DNA of 64,000 nucleotides from Gorsachius magnificus (Eukaryota > Chordata > Aves > Pelecaniformes > Ardeidae). Below the pieces are notes generated by a model. The model ran no database searches. It saw nothing but the letters and a program-made list of their open reading frames with translations, and was not told the DNA's origin. The stretch's first letter is position 1; each line of letters opens with the position of its first letter. The DNA lies in the NCBI GenBank assembly GCA_034008185.1, contig CM067082.1, forward strand, positions 126,977,988 to 127,041,987, in the 5' to 3' direction. Below are positions 12,788 through 26,000 of the stretch, one piece after another. Made by a program: the position numbers and the translations under genes.

Positions 12788-13329
12788 ATGCTACTCTATG
12801 CTATGCTAAGCTTTCTCTGGCTCAAGAAAGGAAAGGAACTACAGAGTCTGCAGTGTCCATTAGGGATGCCATTATTCCCAGTGTAATGAATGTGGATGAT
12901 GGTCAGATGGTACAGTGGATGGTGGTTGAACAACCCCTCTTTGAGAGAATTAATTACAAGATAATTAATTACATTGCTGTCTAGCTATGCAGACCTAGGA
13001 ATGATTGGAAGCACATAAAACACAGTACAGGTAAAAAGGGGAAAAAAAAAAAAGAAGGAAAGGAAGCCTTGCTAGAAAGTCACACGTAATTTACCTAGAG
13101 GAATCCTATTTACAGGGAAAAAGGTACCCCCTCCAAACAGCAATCCATATTAACGTTCTTTTATTAGACAAGTGACAGATGGAGTGAAGTAGTGATGACT
13201 AAAAGGCTTGAGTGTGGGCTGATTTCTTTCAATTCAGTATGACAAAATGGGTTATGTATATGGTTTGTGAGTGTGGTACTCATTTATTAAATGCGCATTT
13301 GGACTTTAAAAAATAGCTTGCCTTCATTA

Positions 13330-13600
13330 GCAGTCTCAGGAAACAGACTCCATGGTGTAATAAATCTCACTTGCAGGAATTTTTGCCTGATACTCATCTT
13401 AAAAGTTGTCTGAACTTTCTTTTTCTGAACCTTGTCTCATGCTCTACTACAGTCCTAAGTAATTTATCCTTTCTCTTCATCATCCAGCTTTAGAAGGCAA
13501 TTCTCACGCATCCTTATACACAGGATTAGCCAGTTTGGGGAGGAGTCTTTGTTCTCATCTTCAAGTCATTCATTCCAAATTTTTTTTATTATTATTTTCT
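13330..13600 (-). repeat. Eroded CR1/L3-like LINE 3' fragment (possible)
   Basis: The order of pyrimidine-rich blocks resembles the complement of CR1/L3 3' ends: 'tgcctgatactcatcttaaa', then 'ctgaaccttgtctcatgctc', then 'ttatcctttctcttcatcat'. Divergence is high and no terminal octamer repeat is seen. Confidence 0.3.
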
Positions 13601-16600
13601 TAATGAAAACTCTTTCTACAACTGAAGGTCAGAGGTAACTTTGGCATAATGTCTGTTTAACATAATATCACTTACAGAAAATAATTTATGTAAGAATTAC
13701 AAAGCAGTAGAAACATTGAACCTGAATATAGTTTGGAAAAGAAAAACTGATGAGAAGAATGCTCATTAGGTATAGGAAAAGCTGAAAATGGACTGTAGTT
13801 TTCTTTCCATCTCCCATATTTTATTAAATTAGCTCATGTAAATTAGTAAAGAAGTTTCCTGCCAACTCTGTTTACGTGCTTCTTGAAGCAGCTTTCTTTC
13901 ATTCAAGTCAGAAAAAAACTCAGATTTCCATCCGTGGTTTTGTGTTTTCAGTAGTCGCTGTTTCCTTTGCTGCTGTGTGTGTTGTAAAACTAAAATGAGA
14001 TATCCAGTTCTTTACTTTTGTCCTGTGGAGTCTACTTATTCAGGAATCTGCTTGAAAGTGTTGAATGTTTCAGTATTCACTGTGATAAACCTGCAAAATT
14101 TGTGTGTTATTAAGAGGAGACGTTCTTAAAATGTTAGAATTTGCACTTTTCTGCAGAACGGGTTTTCCCATAGTGGGAAGAGGACTGGGAATGGACCTTT
14201 GCTCTCCCAGGGTTAGTATCAGGTAATGCTGTGCATTTCCTATGTCATCTGTTTTAGTTGCAGAGGTACGGCACTACCATGTACTTACATTTGCCTGTCT
14301 CAATAGTTGCCCTCTAACATTTAAATACAAAGTCTTATGACTACTTAGCAAAGCTTTCAATCATCTTAGGACATATCAGTGCCAGGCATAATGATGTTTC
14401 CTGGGCTTTTGCAGAGAATTGCAGCTCCTGTATCAGGCTCCGCACCACCGTAGGACGGACGTAATTGTCCCAGCCTTAAAACTTCCCTTAGCATAGTATG
14501 GCACAGCACACATTGACTTACATTCTACTTCCAGATCATGACGTGATCTCCTTTTTGTTTTCGTATATAATTTACTTGGTAATTATCTGCTTTTTCTGCC
14601 ACTGTGTTGTGTTTTATGCTGATTTTCAGTCTGTTCTATCTTCAAATCTGTGAGTTAATCTGGGACTGCTTTTTGATAGCCAAGTAAGATGGACTCCTAT
14701 TTTTTTAAAATGTATTAAACCAAAAAATCTTGTTCCAAACGATATTGTTTTGAAAGATATATTTTACAATGAATTTATACAAACTTCATGCCTGCTACTA
14801 ATAAAAAAGAAAATATTGCAAATAGTCCCTAACTGGGCATTTTGCTAAGTTAGTGTTTTATTCATCTTATTATACTATGGAATTTAAAAGCTAGAAAAGC
14901 TGGCATTAAACTGAAAGGGCAATGGAAAGTTGGTAGCCTAAACATTTGTTTTGATTCATATGGAAGGAAAGAATTTGGACCAGATGCTTGAAAGAGCTCA
15001 GAACCCAGCAGCCCTCATTGTTCTTCATTTAGGTGCCTAAATGGTAACAGTCGGGTGTGCAGCTCTCTTGAAAGCTGATCCTTTTGTGTTGAGGCAGTTT
15101 TTAGGCTTTAGCCTATCTCTTCCTGGCTGTAGAACTTTAACTGTAAACATTTTATTCCAGAATTGTCCCTCATCTATATCCTTCAAGCATTTGCTTATAG
15201 TTAAGAGATCTATTGTTAACATTGCAGGGCTGCAACCCCTTCAGCATGCCCTGAGTTTTAAAACTATGTGTCCCTCACATTGCTTTCATACTGGGGACAT
15301 ACTTCTCTGCATCTAGTGCTTTGGTAATACATTTTCAAGGACTTCAACCAGTGTGTGGACTCTCTGGGAAATGCAGTATAGTCATATGCTTTTGTTTGCT
15401 TTAGGCTGCCAATCCTGTAAAATATAACAATTTTAAAGAAACCAGAGCTGTGCCCTTTCTTCTGTAAAGTAAGTCCCCAGTCCTTGAAAATTTTATGAGT
15501 CATGCTAGTGCGTAGGATTCTTGGAAATCATTGTGCTTATACTTTAATATACAGATTATCATAGTATATGTAATTGCAAGATTGGGTTAAATCAAGATCA
15601 AATAAGGCATCTAGTACACCTTCTTATAGTTAATGATAGTAAAAATTTGCTCTTAATTTTACATAAATTCTGTATACATGCACACATACTCTCCCGCACA
15701 AATACAAACACAGGAAAAATACCATTTCAGCTTTTATTGTGGGCTGTATAAGATGTTGTTGTATTTGATTAAAATGCTCCTTTGGACTTCATTCTTGGGT
15801 TGTGAGTTTTTAAAATTTCGATATAATTACTAAAAAGAGGGGACTATTAGTAGGCTTAGGAAGACTAGTTTTTAATAACTAAACCACCCTACCACCTTGC
15901 ACCCCAAAATCAGAGAAGATGAGTGGTTTTGAAATAAGACACTGGAAAGAAAGCAAGGAGAAAAAAGTTCAGTTTCCAACCCTGCCATAGGCTTCTTGTA
16001 TGAATTTGTCTACTAGAACATTGCACAGAAGCACCTAAGCAGTCTCCAGAGATGCAAGTTAGTACATACAGTTCAGCATCATGATTTTGCCAGGCAAACT
16101 GCCCCTACTGAGAAGCAAGTACGTTATTTTGGGCAGATCACCCTGACTATACTCCCTACAGGAGTGCCTGTGCAGGCCCGCTAGTTTCATTTCCTTCAGA
16201 GTAATTTCAATAATCTTTACACAGTGCTCTACTTATTCCATACTTCAGATTTTCAGTCTGTAAAACGGGAAAAACTAGCTTACAGTTCCTTATGTATAAA
16301 CAGAGCTAAACCATTCAGGATGTCAAGCTAGACTAGGAGTAGGAGGAGTCAAAAGGCAATGATAACTCCAGTTACTAAATACCAGTTGAATTACCAATCA
16401 AGGTATTTTTGAGCAGGTATGTGGCTCCAAAGAATAAATATCACCTTAAACAGAGGCATTTTTATCATTTTGATGATCTTTTGAGCCAATTATTGGCAGA
16501 TGTGCTTTAGCCAACCATATGTATAGAGGTGATGTACAGATATATTTCTCTGCCTCAACAAATATTCCAGCTTCTTTCCAAATGGTGTGTTTGTTTGGCT

Positions 16601-19600
16601 GATGCACGACCTCAGCCAGACATTTTTCTGAAATTGAATCCAGAGCAAATGGAATGCCCTGCTGACTGGCGGGATCTCTGTGCTTGCCTTGATCAATGTT
16701 CCTCACCCTTATAGAAAATGGGCAGTTGTCAGGTTATCTGGGATTTTCAACATAAGTTCCTATATGTTATCCATAAATTTATTTCACCTTTTTTGACAGA
16801 GGCAAGCAGCTTCACATCCAGTTAGCATTCGAAGACTATAGCAACGTATATTTGGTAATATCTTGCTCTAGAATGTCTTTATTTATTTATTTTTCACATC
16901 GAGACTATGTGGTTCTCCGAATAAGCCTTCATGCGTTGCATACCTACCAGCAGCTGAAAACCCCGTGCCTTTTCCTCATGTTGGACTGAGTTCCATCAGC
17001 CATATTGTACAATTTATATTGGGTCCCATTAAAGTCTCATATCAATTTTCGTGCTTTATTGCTCTGATGTAAAATTCTCCTGCACTGGGAGCTGTTGTGA
17101 GTCGCCATATCGTGAACTGTCTCTCAGAACTAATAACTGCTCTTCTGTCCTGAGATTTAATTGGAAGAGATCAAACTCCCATTTTTTTCTTGCCTGTCCC
17201 TGACTGAATCATTGCCAGGAGATATTCAACAGTCTGGCTCCTTTTGGTATATTTACAAGTCAAAATGTAGGCCATCAATATACCTGGATCTTTTTCAGTA
17301 CAGTGGTTATTACATTTCAGTACAGAGCTCTCGGAAATTGTGTGAAGGGTGCTATATAAATGTACAGATTAGAGTGGAGTGGATTAAATAGGACTGGATT
17401 TCTGGAATGCACATCACCCCTTACTATGAGTTCTCATAGTGTGGTTAGAGCCAGCCTGTACTGCATGAAAATTTTTTTGTGATGTCCATTTAACCAATAA
17501 ATCTGTCATCACTGACTGGTCTCCATTTCCTCTGAAATAAACAAATCACTATTAGGTTCTTTGAAGCAGCAGACTGCCAGGAAACACAAAAGTCACTTTT
17601 GCTTCATCCACGGAGATAAAGTAGTTAGTAAGTGGAAATGAGCTGCAACTGAAGGAGCCTCAGTGTTCTCACACCTGCTAGAAAGTACAGTAGACTTCCA
17701 CACAGCAGGAATTCAAACAAACCTCAGATCACTGTGTTCAGTGAAAGTGAGCTTGCCTAGCCAAGAAATGAATTGCAGGCCCTTAGAAACTGCTTAAAGA
17801 AAGCCAGTTTCACAGGGACCGAGGAAATTTGAAAAAGTCCAGGAAGCTTTTCTAGGTCCGTGATGTCCATTGAGTCAGCTGCTGTTTGCCTGGCGCTGTA
17901 TTTCTGACCTACACACTTCTCTGGCTCCCTTTTTGAACTAAATGGTCCTCTGCTTGCTGCAGGTGGTGTTTCATTCCACAGGGTACCTCTCTGTGCTTGG
18001 ACCACCTTTAGCACCAAGTGTTTTCAAGTGTAAGTTTGCATCTGCTTTTTCTTTACTCTTGAGCTGGGGTTTGTTTCACTGCAGTCTCCAATACCCAACA
18101 ATCTGTGGCTTAAGTCTTATCTTTTAGCTCATTTCCATGTGAAAAATTGGTCTTGAAAAGCTAGTAAAGTCCGTAATTCATCCAAGTTGTTCTCTGCTGA
18201 ACTACTTCCACTGCTGAAAAAGGTTGTGGACGTTAAGCTTCTGACAGGTGAGTGTAGTTGTTGTGAAGGAAAAAAAAAAAATCTTGGTTTTAGGTTCTGT
18301 AACTCATTTTTAGGTGAACTAGTATAGTTTACTTCTTCATAAAAGTGAAGGAAAATGTTCCTGTTAAAAATTTGCAGTTGTTTTCAGCAAAGTAACTTTA
18401 AGCTTTCTTCCTAATAAAAATTGACTTTTGACATGTACAAATGTCTGTGAATATGAAAACTACAAGAAACTGCTAATGGAAGCTGAACACATGACAGGAA
18501 CAATCAATAATAGAAGAAAGATGACTTTTTTTAGGAAACTCTAATGAATCTTTACTAGGGTTGGACCCCTGGCCCAGCAAAACCTAATGAGAATTTTTAA
18601 ATGGGACAGCTTTACAGCATAGTTTATAAATAGTGTTGAAAAACCTTTCATATTTCTTTATCCATGCCATTTTTTATGCTTTTTTCTAAATCATTTGATG
18701 CTTGCTAAGAGTTTTAACATCAGTATTTCCAATGACATTTTTTCTTTGTTGGAAAACAGTGTTATTACAGTTTCAGTAAAAGTTCTATCTTGGATTTGGA
18801 TCCACAGCCAGTATTTTTTTTTTTTTGCCTTGAGTTCTATAAATAAAATATTTAATTTGTTCTTATCCAATCCTTTTAAGTGACTTATTTTCAGACTTGT
18901 GCTGACATTCCACTCTCCTTTTTATTGCTAGATAATTTAATACTTCATATTTTGAACTCATGATAAGGTAGAAACTATTCTTGTAATTAGTGCAAGCATA
19001 AACACAGGCTTCAGTTAAATCCTCTCCAAATGCTTATTCTAACCCATGTATTCAGATTTTCCTCTGATGCTTTGTGTATATACTGTGTTTTATAAGTTAA
19101 TATGGACTTTTAAAGACATTTACGTGTTTTTACCAGTAGTGACTTAAGGGGACATTCCTGTATCTGTTCCTCTCCTGCCATGGACTGGGTGTTTGCATGC
19201 TCCCAGCACAGTGCTGAAGTGTTCCTGCCTTCCTTGGAGGAAAGATACTGGAGGGTTGAAGGGAACTGGAGAGAAAGATAGCCTGAACGCATCCAGGGGG
19301 TTGTGCTTCTCCACACCCTGTCCTGAGCCAGGAGCTTATGCCATCACAGGACCTCACGTGAGGGTGGGATGGGGCTGCCCTTCTTCCTTTCTTTCTTATT
19401 CTCTGGGTTTACAATCGATTACAGTAGTGACAGGAAGATGTAAAAACAGAGCCACAGTAAAATGGTATAAAACTAAACCAAAAGGAGCATGGCACTTGCT
19501 GTGTTGCCAGATGTCAGATCTAATTTGGAAAACTTCTGGAAATAACTTGGGGCTTCAGTTGACAATATATATTTCCTGGCTCACGTTTAATCCCACATAA

Positions 19601-20040
19601 GTGGCGTTTCTGTCAATAACAGAACAAAAGCGAGGAAAAGAAAGGCATGTATCTGTCTGCCATACATATGACAGTTCAATTCCTACAAAATTCACTGCTT
19701 GTTTATAAAACCGGGATTAGTTTCCAAAGTGCATTTGCCAAAACATCCTGAAATGAATCCATATACGCTCTGAAAAAGTGCTTAGAGATGATTTTTCAAA
19801 CGTGATTTTGGTAGCTTCAAGTCCTGAAAAGGCGGATTTGTGGAAACTACACAACTGTTTAGGTCCTGATGTATGACAGACATAATCTGTGGTCATTAGG
19901 AATAAATAATGAAATGGTCAGAAGAATTGGAAAGAACAGGAGAGATTACAAAAGTTGAATTTCCTGAAAATGCTATATTCCAAATCTAGCTGGTGGGAAT
20001 GCAGGAAATATGAAGTACAAGGTACAAAGTCTGGTCACGC
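13601..20040. other. Intron 1, third segment: no gene seen
   Basis: Unique AT-rich sequence. There is a short ATTT tract (16878-16894), A or T runs (18270-18282 and 18817-18828), a faint MIR-like block (16245-16300) and a somewhat GC-richer patch at 19140-19370 with a 135-codon frame that looks accidental. Confidence 0.55.
16245..16300 (+). repeat. Possible MIR-type SINE remnant
   Basis: TTTTCAGTCTGTAAAACGGG followed by AAAAACTAG resembles the MIR segment 'tttcctcatctgtaaaatggggataata'. The match is short, so confidence is low. Confidence 0.3.
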
Positions 20041-20046
20041 CTTATC

Positions 20047-20092
20047 TTTTTTTTTTTTTCTCCTCCAGTTTTGTTTGTTTGTTTGTTTGTTT
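20047..20092. repeat. T-run plus (TTTG)n microsatellite
   Basis: A run of 13 Ts at 20047-20059, then TCTCCTCC, then about six TTTG units from 20069 to 20092. Confidence 0.9.
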
Positions 20093-20099
20093 CCCAGAG

Positions 20100-23000
20100 A
20101 CTTATAGCCCATCATTAACAATAAAGGCTGATGGTTGTTCACATGAAGAAACATCTGCATCTTTGTATCAGTAGCATGTAGACTTCTGCATAGATGGGAG
20201 TCCCGTTTTTGCCATTTTCAAGCTGATCTATAAAAGAAACAGACGGGAAAAACCCATAAGATTAAATAAGCACAGGTATACCTTAAAGGACGTGTGAATA
20301 AAAATTGCATAAGGGTTCTTGGATTATGTCCTTAGATGATTTATTTATGTAACTGCTAAAGCACCTTGTAACAGGAAGAAGGAAAATTTGAGGGCTACTA
20401 AACACTTAGCTCTACATTACATGAACTTCAAGGAATTTTAGTTATATGACAACTGTAAAGAATGTTTTTACATTTTCCTGAGCAAATAAGGGATCACTTT
20501 CCCTGTTGATTCATTTAATATCTCTGAAGTTGTAAAGAAGGCAGTGAAGAAACAGATTTTTTCCAGATCAAAAATAGTAGGATGAGGTAGTGCTAAAATG
20601 GGATCTTCAAGCCATTTTTAATAATCCTGGAACTCAAAACTTTGAAACTTCTGTCTTTGGTTTGATAGCTTGTTTTGTAACAGTTAAATGCTTGGGAGTT
20701 TCCTGTTTACTTTGTCTTCCAACAAAAAATTGACCCCCAAAAAAGTATCATGCAGACTGTATAAATCCAATCAGAAAGATACTTATTTTCTAGGAATTAA
20801 CCTAGTCACATAAACCTAGGTTTGGAATGACTGAGCAAGGTCCAGGTAAGCATAAAAAAATTTTGGGAGTTGTTCAGAGCAAAAGCTATAGCCAGTTTTT
20901 CAAGGCTGGTTCACTGTTTTTATTTATGCTGGTTGAGTACTTTTAGTGTGTGATGAATTGAACTAATAAACAGTTTTTAAGCTACTTTAGAAGAACTCGA
21001 AGATGTCATGTTCATGAATTCTGTATATTAATATGGCAGAAAAGAATTATCTTCTTCCTGTGTGTGCTACACAGCTTTTGTTTGTGTTGTGTGTATGTGC
21101 ATAACTTATTAAACTAGAGTTAAAAGAACTTTGTATCTGCTCCTCTAAGCCATGAACTCTGGAGCCACGCTTTTCTTATGGGAATGGAGATTCAGTCTTG
21201 GTGGGAAAAAAAAGCCTGGCTCTGCGTTTGTAAGCCTCTCACACTCCTAAGTTTTAGAATTGTTTCGGTGGAACGCAGATGTCTTAGAAAAGTCATGGAG
21301 AGAAAAAGCTGCCAGGTTGCTCAAGCTATTTTGAGGCGGATGGGGGGGGGAGCTTTAAGCAGCTAGAGAGAGACCTTGAGGTGGACTCTCTGCTTGAAGG
21401 GGGAGCCAGTGCCCAGAGCAGGAGAAGAAAGTGGTATATCATGTGAATCTTCATGTTAAGCAGACTACTGGTGTGCTTATGTATCAACTCAAACTTTGTT
21501 TTCCGGATGCGTGACTTAATACCTGCATATGCGTTACATCAGTTAGCAAATTCTGCTCGTTGGTGCCTGCTTTGTTTCGGGTAGGACAGGGCATAATCTT
21601 CATCATCTGGAGTGAGAGTTAAGCACAGTGAGAATCAATCCAAGCAAATACACAGACACTAGGCAGTGACAAGGGCATCTGCCAGCACGTCTTAGCATCA
21701 GGAGGAGGGGGGGGTGAGGCGAAAGGCATTGAGAGAGAAGGAAGCATCTCAGACAAGTACTTTGGCCCTGTCTAGTCAGCTATGCTTTGTCCAAGTGATG
21801 ATTTGTACCGGATATAACGTTGCCATCTCCTACATTTTTCTTAATATTGATTTAGAGTAAATGAGGAGCTGGACATAATTTTTTTGGCTTCTCAACATTA
21901 TTGCCTTACTGGTTCCTAAGTACTTTTGTAAAAATATTGAATGGTTTGAAAAAAGGATGGTATAAATATTCCAGGACATTGTATTCATAATGATTCACAA
22001 GGTTCTGGATCTGAGAGGAAAGTCTATGTGTCGTAAGCCATTAAAAATGGGATAGATAAATTTGATGATCAATGGCAGCAGAAGATGTAGAGAAATAACT
22101 AATCTGGAACGGCATTGCGGGTCGTTGAAGGTCATTTTCCTTAGAAAAATGGGTGCAAAAGGCAGTGTACTTTTCTGAGCACTTTCTACCACTTCTTTGC
22201 ACAGACACATCGCTGAGAGTTCTGAAACAACTGAACAGTTCATATCCTGTATGAGTGCTCCATGGGATTGTGATTTGTAAACAGGTTTTCAGAACTGGAT
22301 TTGAGCTAATGACTTTGATACACTATGTGTATTCTTTTACCAAGTTTTAAAAATGCTTCTGGTTCCCCTAAGCATCTCCTGTGTGCAAAGGGAATTTCAA
22401 AATGGCTGTTTTCTAAATATGCTTAGGAAGATAAAAGTCTAAATACTGATAAGTGATTTTACCCCTGGGCAACTTGACATATGAGTTGCCTAAAAATAAA
22501 TGTCTGATTTTCATAGCTGTCTTACTGATAAATGGTTATCTTGCATTTGCAATGATGCTTCTATAATTTCAGAAATTGCTTCCACCCTGAAGCCATTTTT
22601 AGGTGATTGTGGCTTGTATTCCTGCTTCCCAAATATATTTCTGGAGTTTTAGGTCAGATTTCTATGTATAAGGATCTCTTCATCTGTTTGAATTATTGAT
22701 TCATAAAAGGAATAGATCATACCCACATTGCATATTACCAATTTGTCCTGTAGAAGATAAGCTGATTTATCTGGTGCTTTCAGATTTTAAACCGTCTGAA
22801 TTACTATGTAGTTCAGCAGACCTGAATATCTGATGACATAGCTCTCATAAAGAGTTTGCTTACCTTCTCACAAAATTCTGCCAAGGTTTGCTGAGAACTA
22901 TGTATATGTTTTCATGTTGCTTTTGTCCTTTCATTCTTGGTTTAGATCCCAATATGTTTCTTTTCCTTAGCCTTTTGCTGAACACAAGTCTGAGGACACT

Positions 23001-26000
23001 GCATATTTTGACCTTTTCCTATGATTCTTTGATTTCTCACAACCCTTGAGATATAGTTCTTTTTGTCATAAGCATACTGTAAGGAATTTCAGAATTGCAC
23101 TGCTTAAGACTATTTTGACTCAGAGAAACAGACTGTGTTGCCGTTGCTTCTGAAGTTGTACCTCAGCGAGACGTGACCTGAGCATCGTCCTATGCCCTGT
23201 CTGCACACTTTTGACTAGATCATACATGATCTGACTTCTTGCCCTTCTTTTCCCCCAGGTGTGTTATTTAAAATGAGAATTTCATGTGATACTATTTATA
23301 TGCAAAACAATATGTAAGTATACAAATTTGGCCAGTTATTGTCACACCTTATTCGAATAAGGATCAAAGTCTTGTTCAAGATAGGAACTAGTGTTTTCAG
23401 TTAAATCAGTTGGGAGACTAAGTTGAAGGATGTCACAACTGTGGTGTTTTCCCTCAGTCTTTCCTTAAAACCTGCTATGGTATAATACCCAGGATGATGA
23501 TAGCTGAGGTGCAGTGATCAATGTTTTCACTCATTTGTTCCCACCACAAAGAAGTGAGGTGCAGCGTATGATAAATGCATTGTCAGCTGTTGAGAGCATG
23601 GACTTTCATTTGTTAGTATGCAGTGTCCAGTATAACGAGTATTCCTTTCAGCAACACTGCTACACTAATACTAAAGGATAGTATGCTTGGAAGTTTCTCT
23701 GTCTCATTCTGTTTGTGCATACATGTCATTCAAAGAAAGAGCTTCTGGGCTCTACAGTGTTTGAACCAAACAAATGACCTCCTAGCTAGGGAACTAGCCT
23801 TCCTAGCCAAGGCAGGTATTCCTCAGTCTTTGACTGAATTGTAGTCTTTTCCAAGTAGTATTATAAAAATACAGTTTTTCATTTCTCTTCAGGGCTTAGT
23901 AGGATCATGCATTAGTGTCCTGATAGTGCCCCTTCTCTGAGAATTAATGATGAATAATTTCAAGTAGTAGCAAATTGTCTGAAATAGGCTCCTGTTATCT
24001 CTCAGTGCAATTTAAAGTAAATCAAATAAAAACAAATCAGAATTAGTTCTTAACTGATTAAAAGGCTTTTTTTATATATTAAGATACACAAAAGCAAGTA
24101 TGGGTCTGTTCAGAAGCTTTTGGGGGCAGGTCCTATTTACAAACAGGGCATCATCGACACAAATGATCCTGTCCGACTTGTGTGTTAATATATGGGTGAA
24201 TTAATGCTCATTAATATGTTGAAGGAGTATAGTTAACCTGAACTTCTTATCAGGTCACCATTGATGCAATCCAAGAAGGAATGACCGGTGATTTTTGATG
24301 CTCTCAGCCCTGTCTTATCAACATCTTCTCATTTTGTCTACCAAACCGAAAATTAACTTGCATGGCAGTTACTTCAAGACAACTTTTACTATGTCAAGGG
24401 TTTGAAGGGCTGGCATCATGAAAGTGAGTGAAGAGTGAAAGGAGTTGATATTGAGATTTTAATAGGGCCTAGATCAGCTTGAAAGAGGTGAAATTTGTGG
24501 AACCAGGAATGGAAGCCATTATTGAAAAAAAGTCATTTATGTATATATTTTAATTGATGTGACTTAAAAGCTACGGGAAGTAAAATGAGAACATTTTTTT
24601 GTAATTGCATGACTATGAAATATTTTTTTATTCAGCTTTAGGTCTAGATAAGCAGCTGAATGACAGAACACCAAATAAGCAAGCAGTCTAAATCCCCAAA
24701 TAGAATAAGTAGATGATGTAATCAATGAGGTCTTTTATGGTGATGGTAGATCAAAGTCTCCCTTGGAAATAAGGTAAAAAAGAAACAAAGCGAAACAAAA
24801 CAAAAGACAGACTTTAAAGGGAAACTACAACTCTAGGAGCGATGTACTGGGATTCTCTGGTGGGTTAGGTAAAACACATGACATAAAAATCATTAATTTT
24901 TTTTTGTTTTACATTTTGAGGCATGAGAAGACACAGATTTCCTGCTTTCAAAAAGAAAGTGAAAATATATGGGAGTAGGAAGGCGCCAAATTGTGTTTAG
25001 AAAAAGCTCAGTGTTCAGCTAAATGCACAGATGCATAAACTAAACACTTTTTATGCCTAAACCACTGTTTATATAGTAATGAGGATTTTCCATCAGTTTC
25101 TTCAGTTAAACAGTAGCTGTCCTTTCGCTGTTTAATGGAAACATGGCAGTCTTGCATAAAAACATCAGATATATCACCATGTTATGCTCTTTTATCTTTT
25201 ATATGAGTTCATCATAGTCATAACCCTAGCAGACCAATATTTTAACCTCCTTTCCTTTTGAATTTTGTCTCAGATTTGTGAAATGAACTGGGTCCAATTT
25301 TGCTTCAGAAGCAAGCTGGGGTTTTGGATGCTAGAGAATGTCAATATCCAGTTTTTGTTTTTGTTTTGAAAGAGGGAGAAAGCTTGTTTATGACTAGGAA
25401 CATCCGCCAAATGCTCTAACACCAGAATAAATTAACTATTTACTCAAACCCATGTTTACATCTGCGGAAGAAGCTATTGCTCCATGTTTTCAGAGCCCCA
25501 GAGGCCTATAAATCCCCTGGAAAACATTGCAACAATGTAAAACAGCCCAGTGTGGTTATTCAACCAGTACCGTTTTCATAGGGCTGTGCTGTACCGGAGT
25601 GCGCTCAGCGTCTACGATAAATCCAAGCCCTGGTGACATTCGCTCTACTGACTGGAGTCACTAGAGACTGCAGAAAGGAAGGGAGATGCAAGTCATGCTA
25701 GTTGGATATTTTAAATAACCAGGCAGCAAGCAGATGAATCCTAAAAGTGCTGTGTTGCTAAGGAGCTCTCAGCAGAAAAGTGTGTAAGAAAGGGAAGGAG
25801 GTGGTTCAATACTTACATCTGCCTCATGACACTTTGTCTCACAACAGACAATTGAGATGGGATGCTTCAGTTTTTGGTTTATGGCAAAAAAAACTATCAG
25901 CCAGTGTATCACAGGGATGGCTATGCTAAGGGAATGTTCCCTCATTCATAGGCGTCCCCTTTGCCTCGAGATCCTGAGCAGGGATGTGAGAGGTCAATAT

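Noticed and set aside
12500..12886. 128-codon plus-strand frame
   Set aside because: It crosses an interspersed-repeat fragment and the CT decanucleotide array. The Ser/Leu/Pro run is repeat-derived.
19193..19600. 135-codon plus-strand frame in a GC-richer patch
   Set aside because: No recognisable domain, frames also open on the opposite strand, and no splice or poly(A) context.
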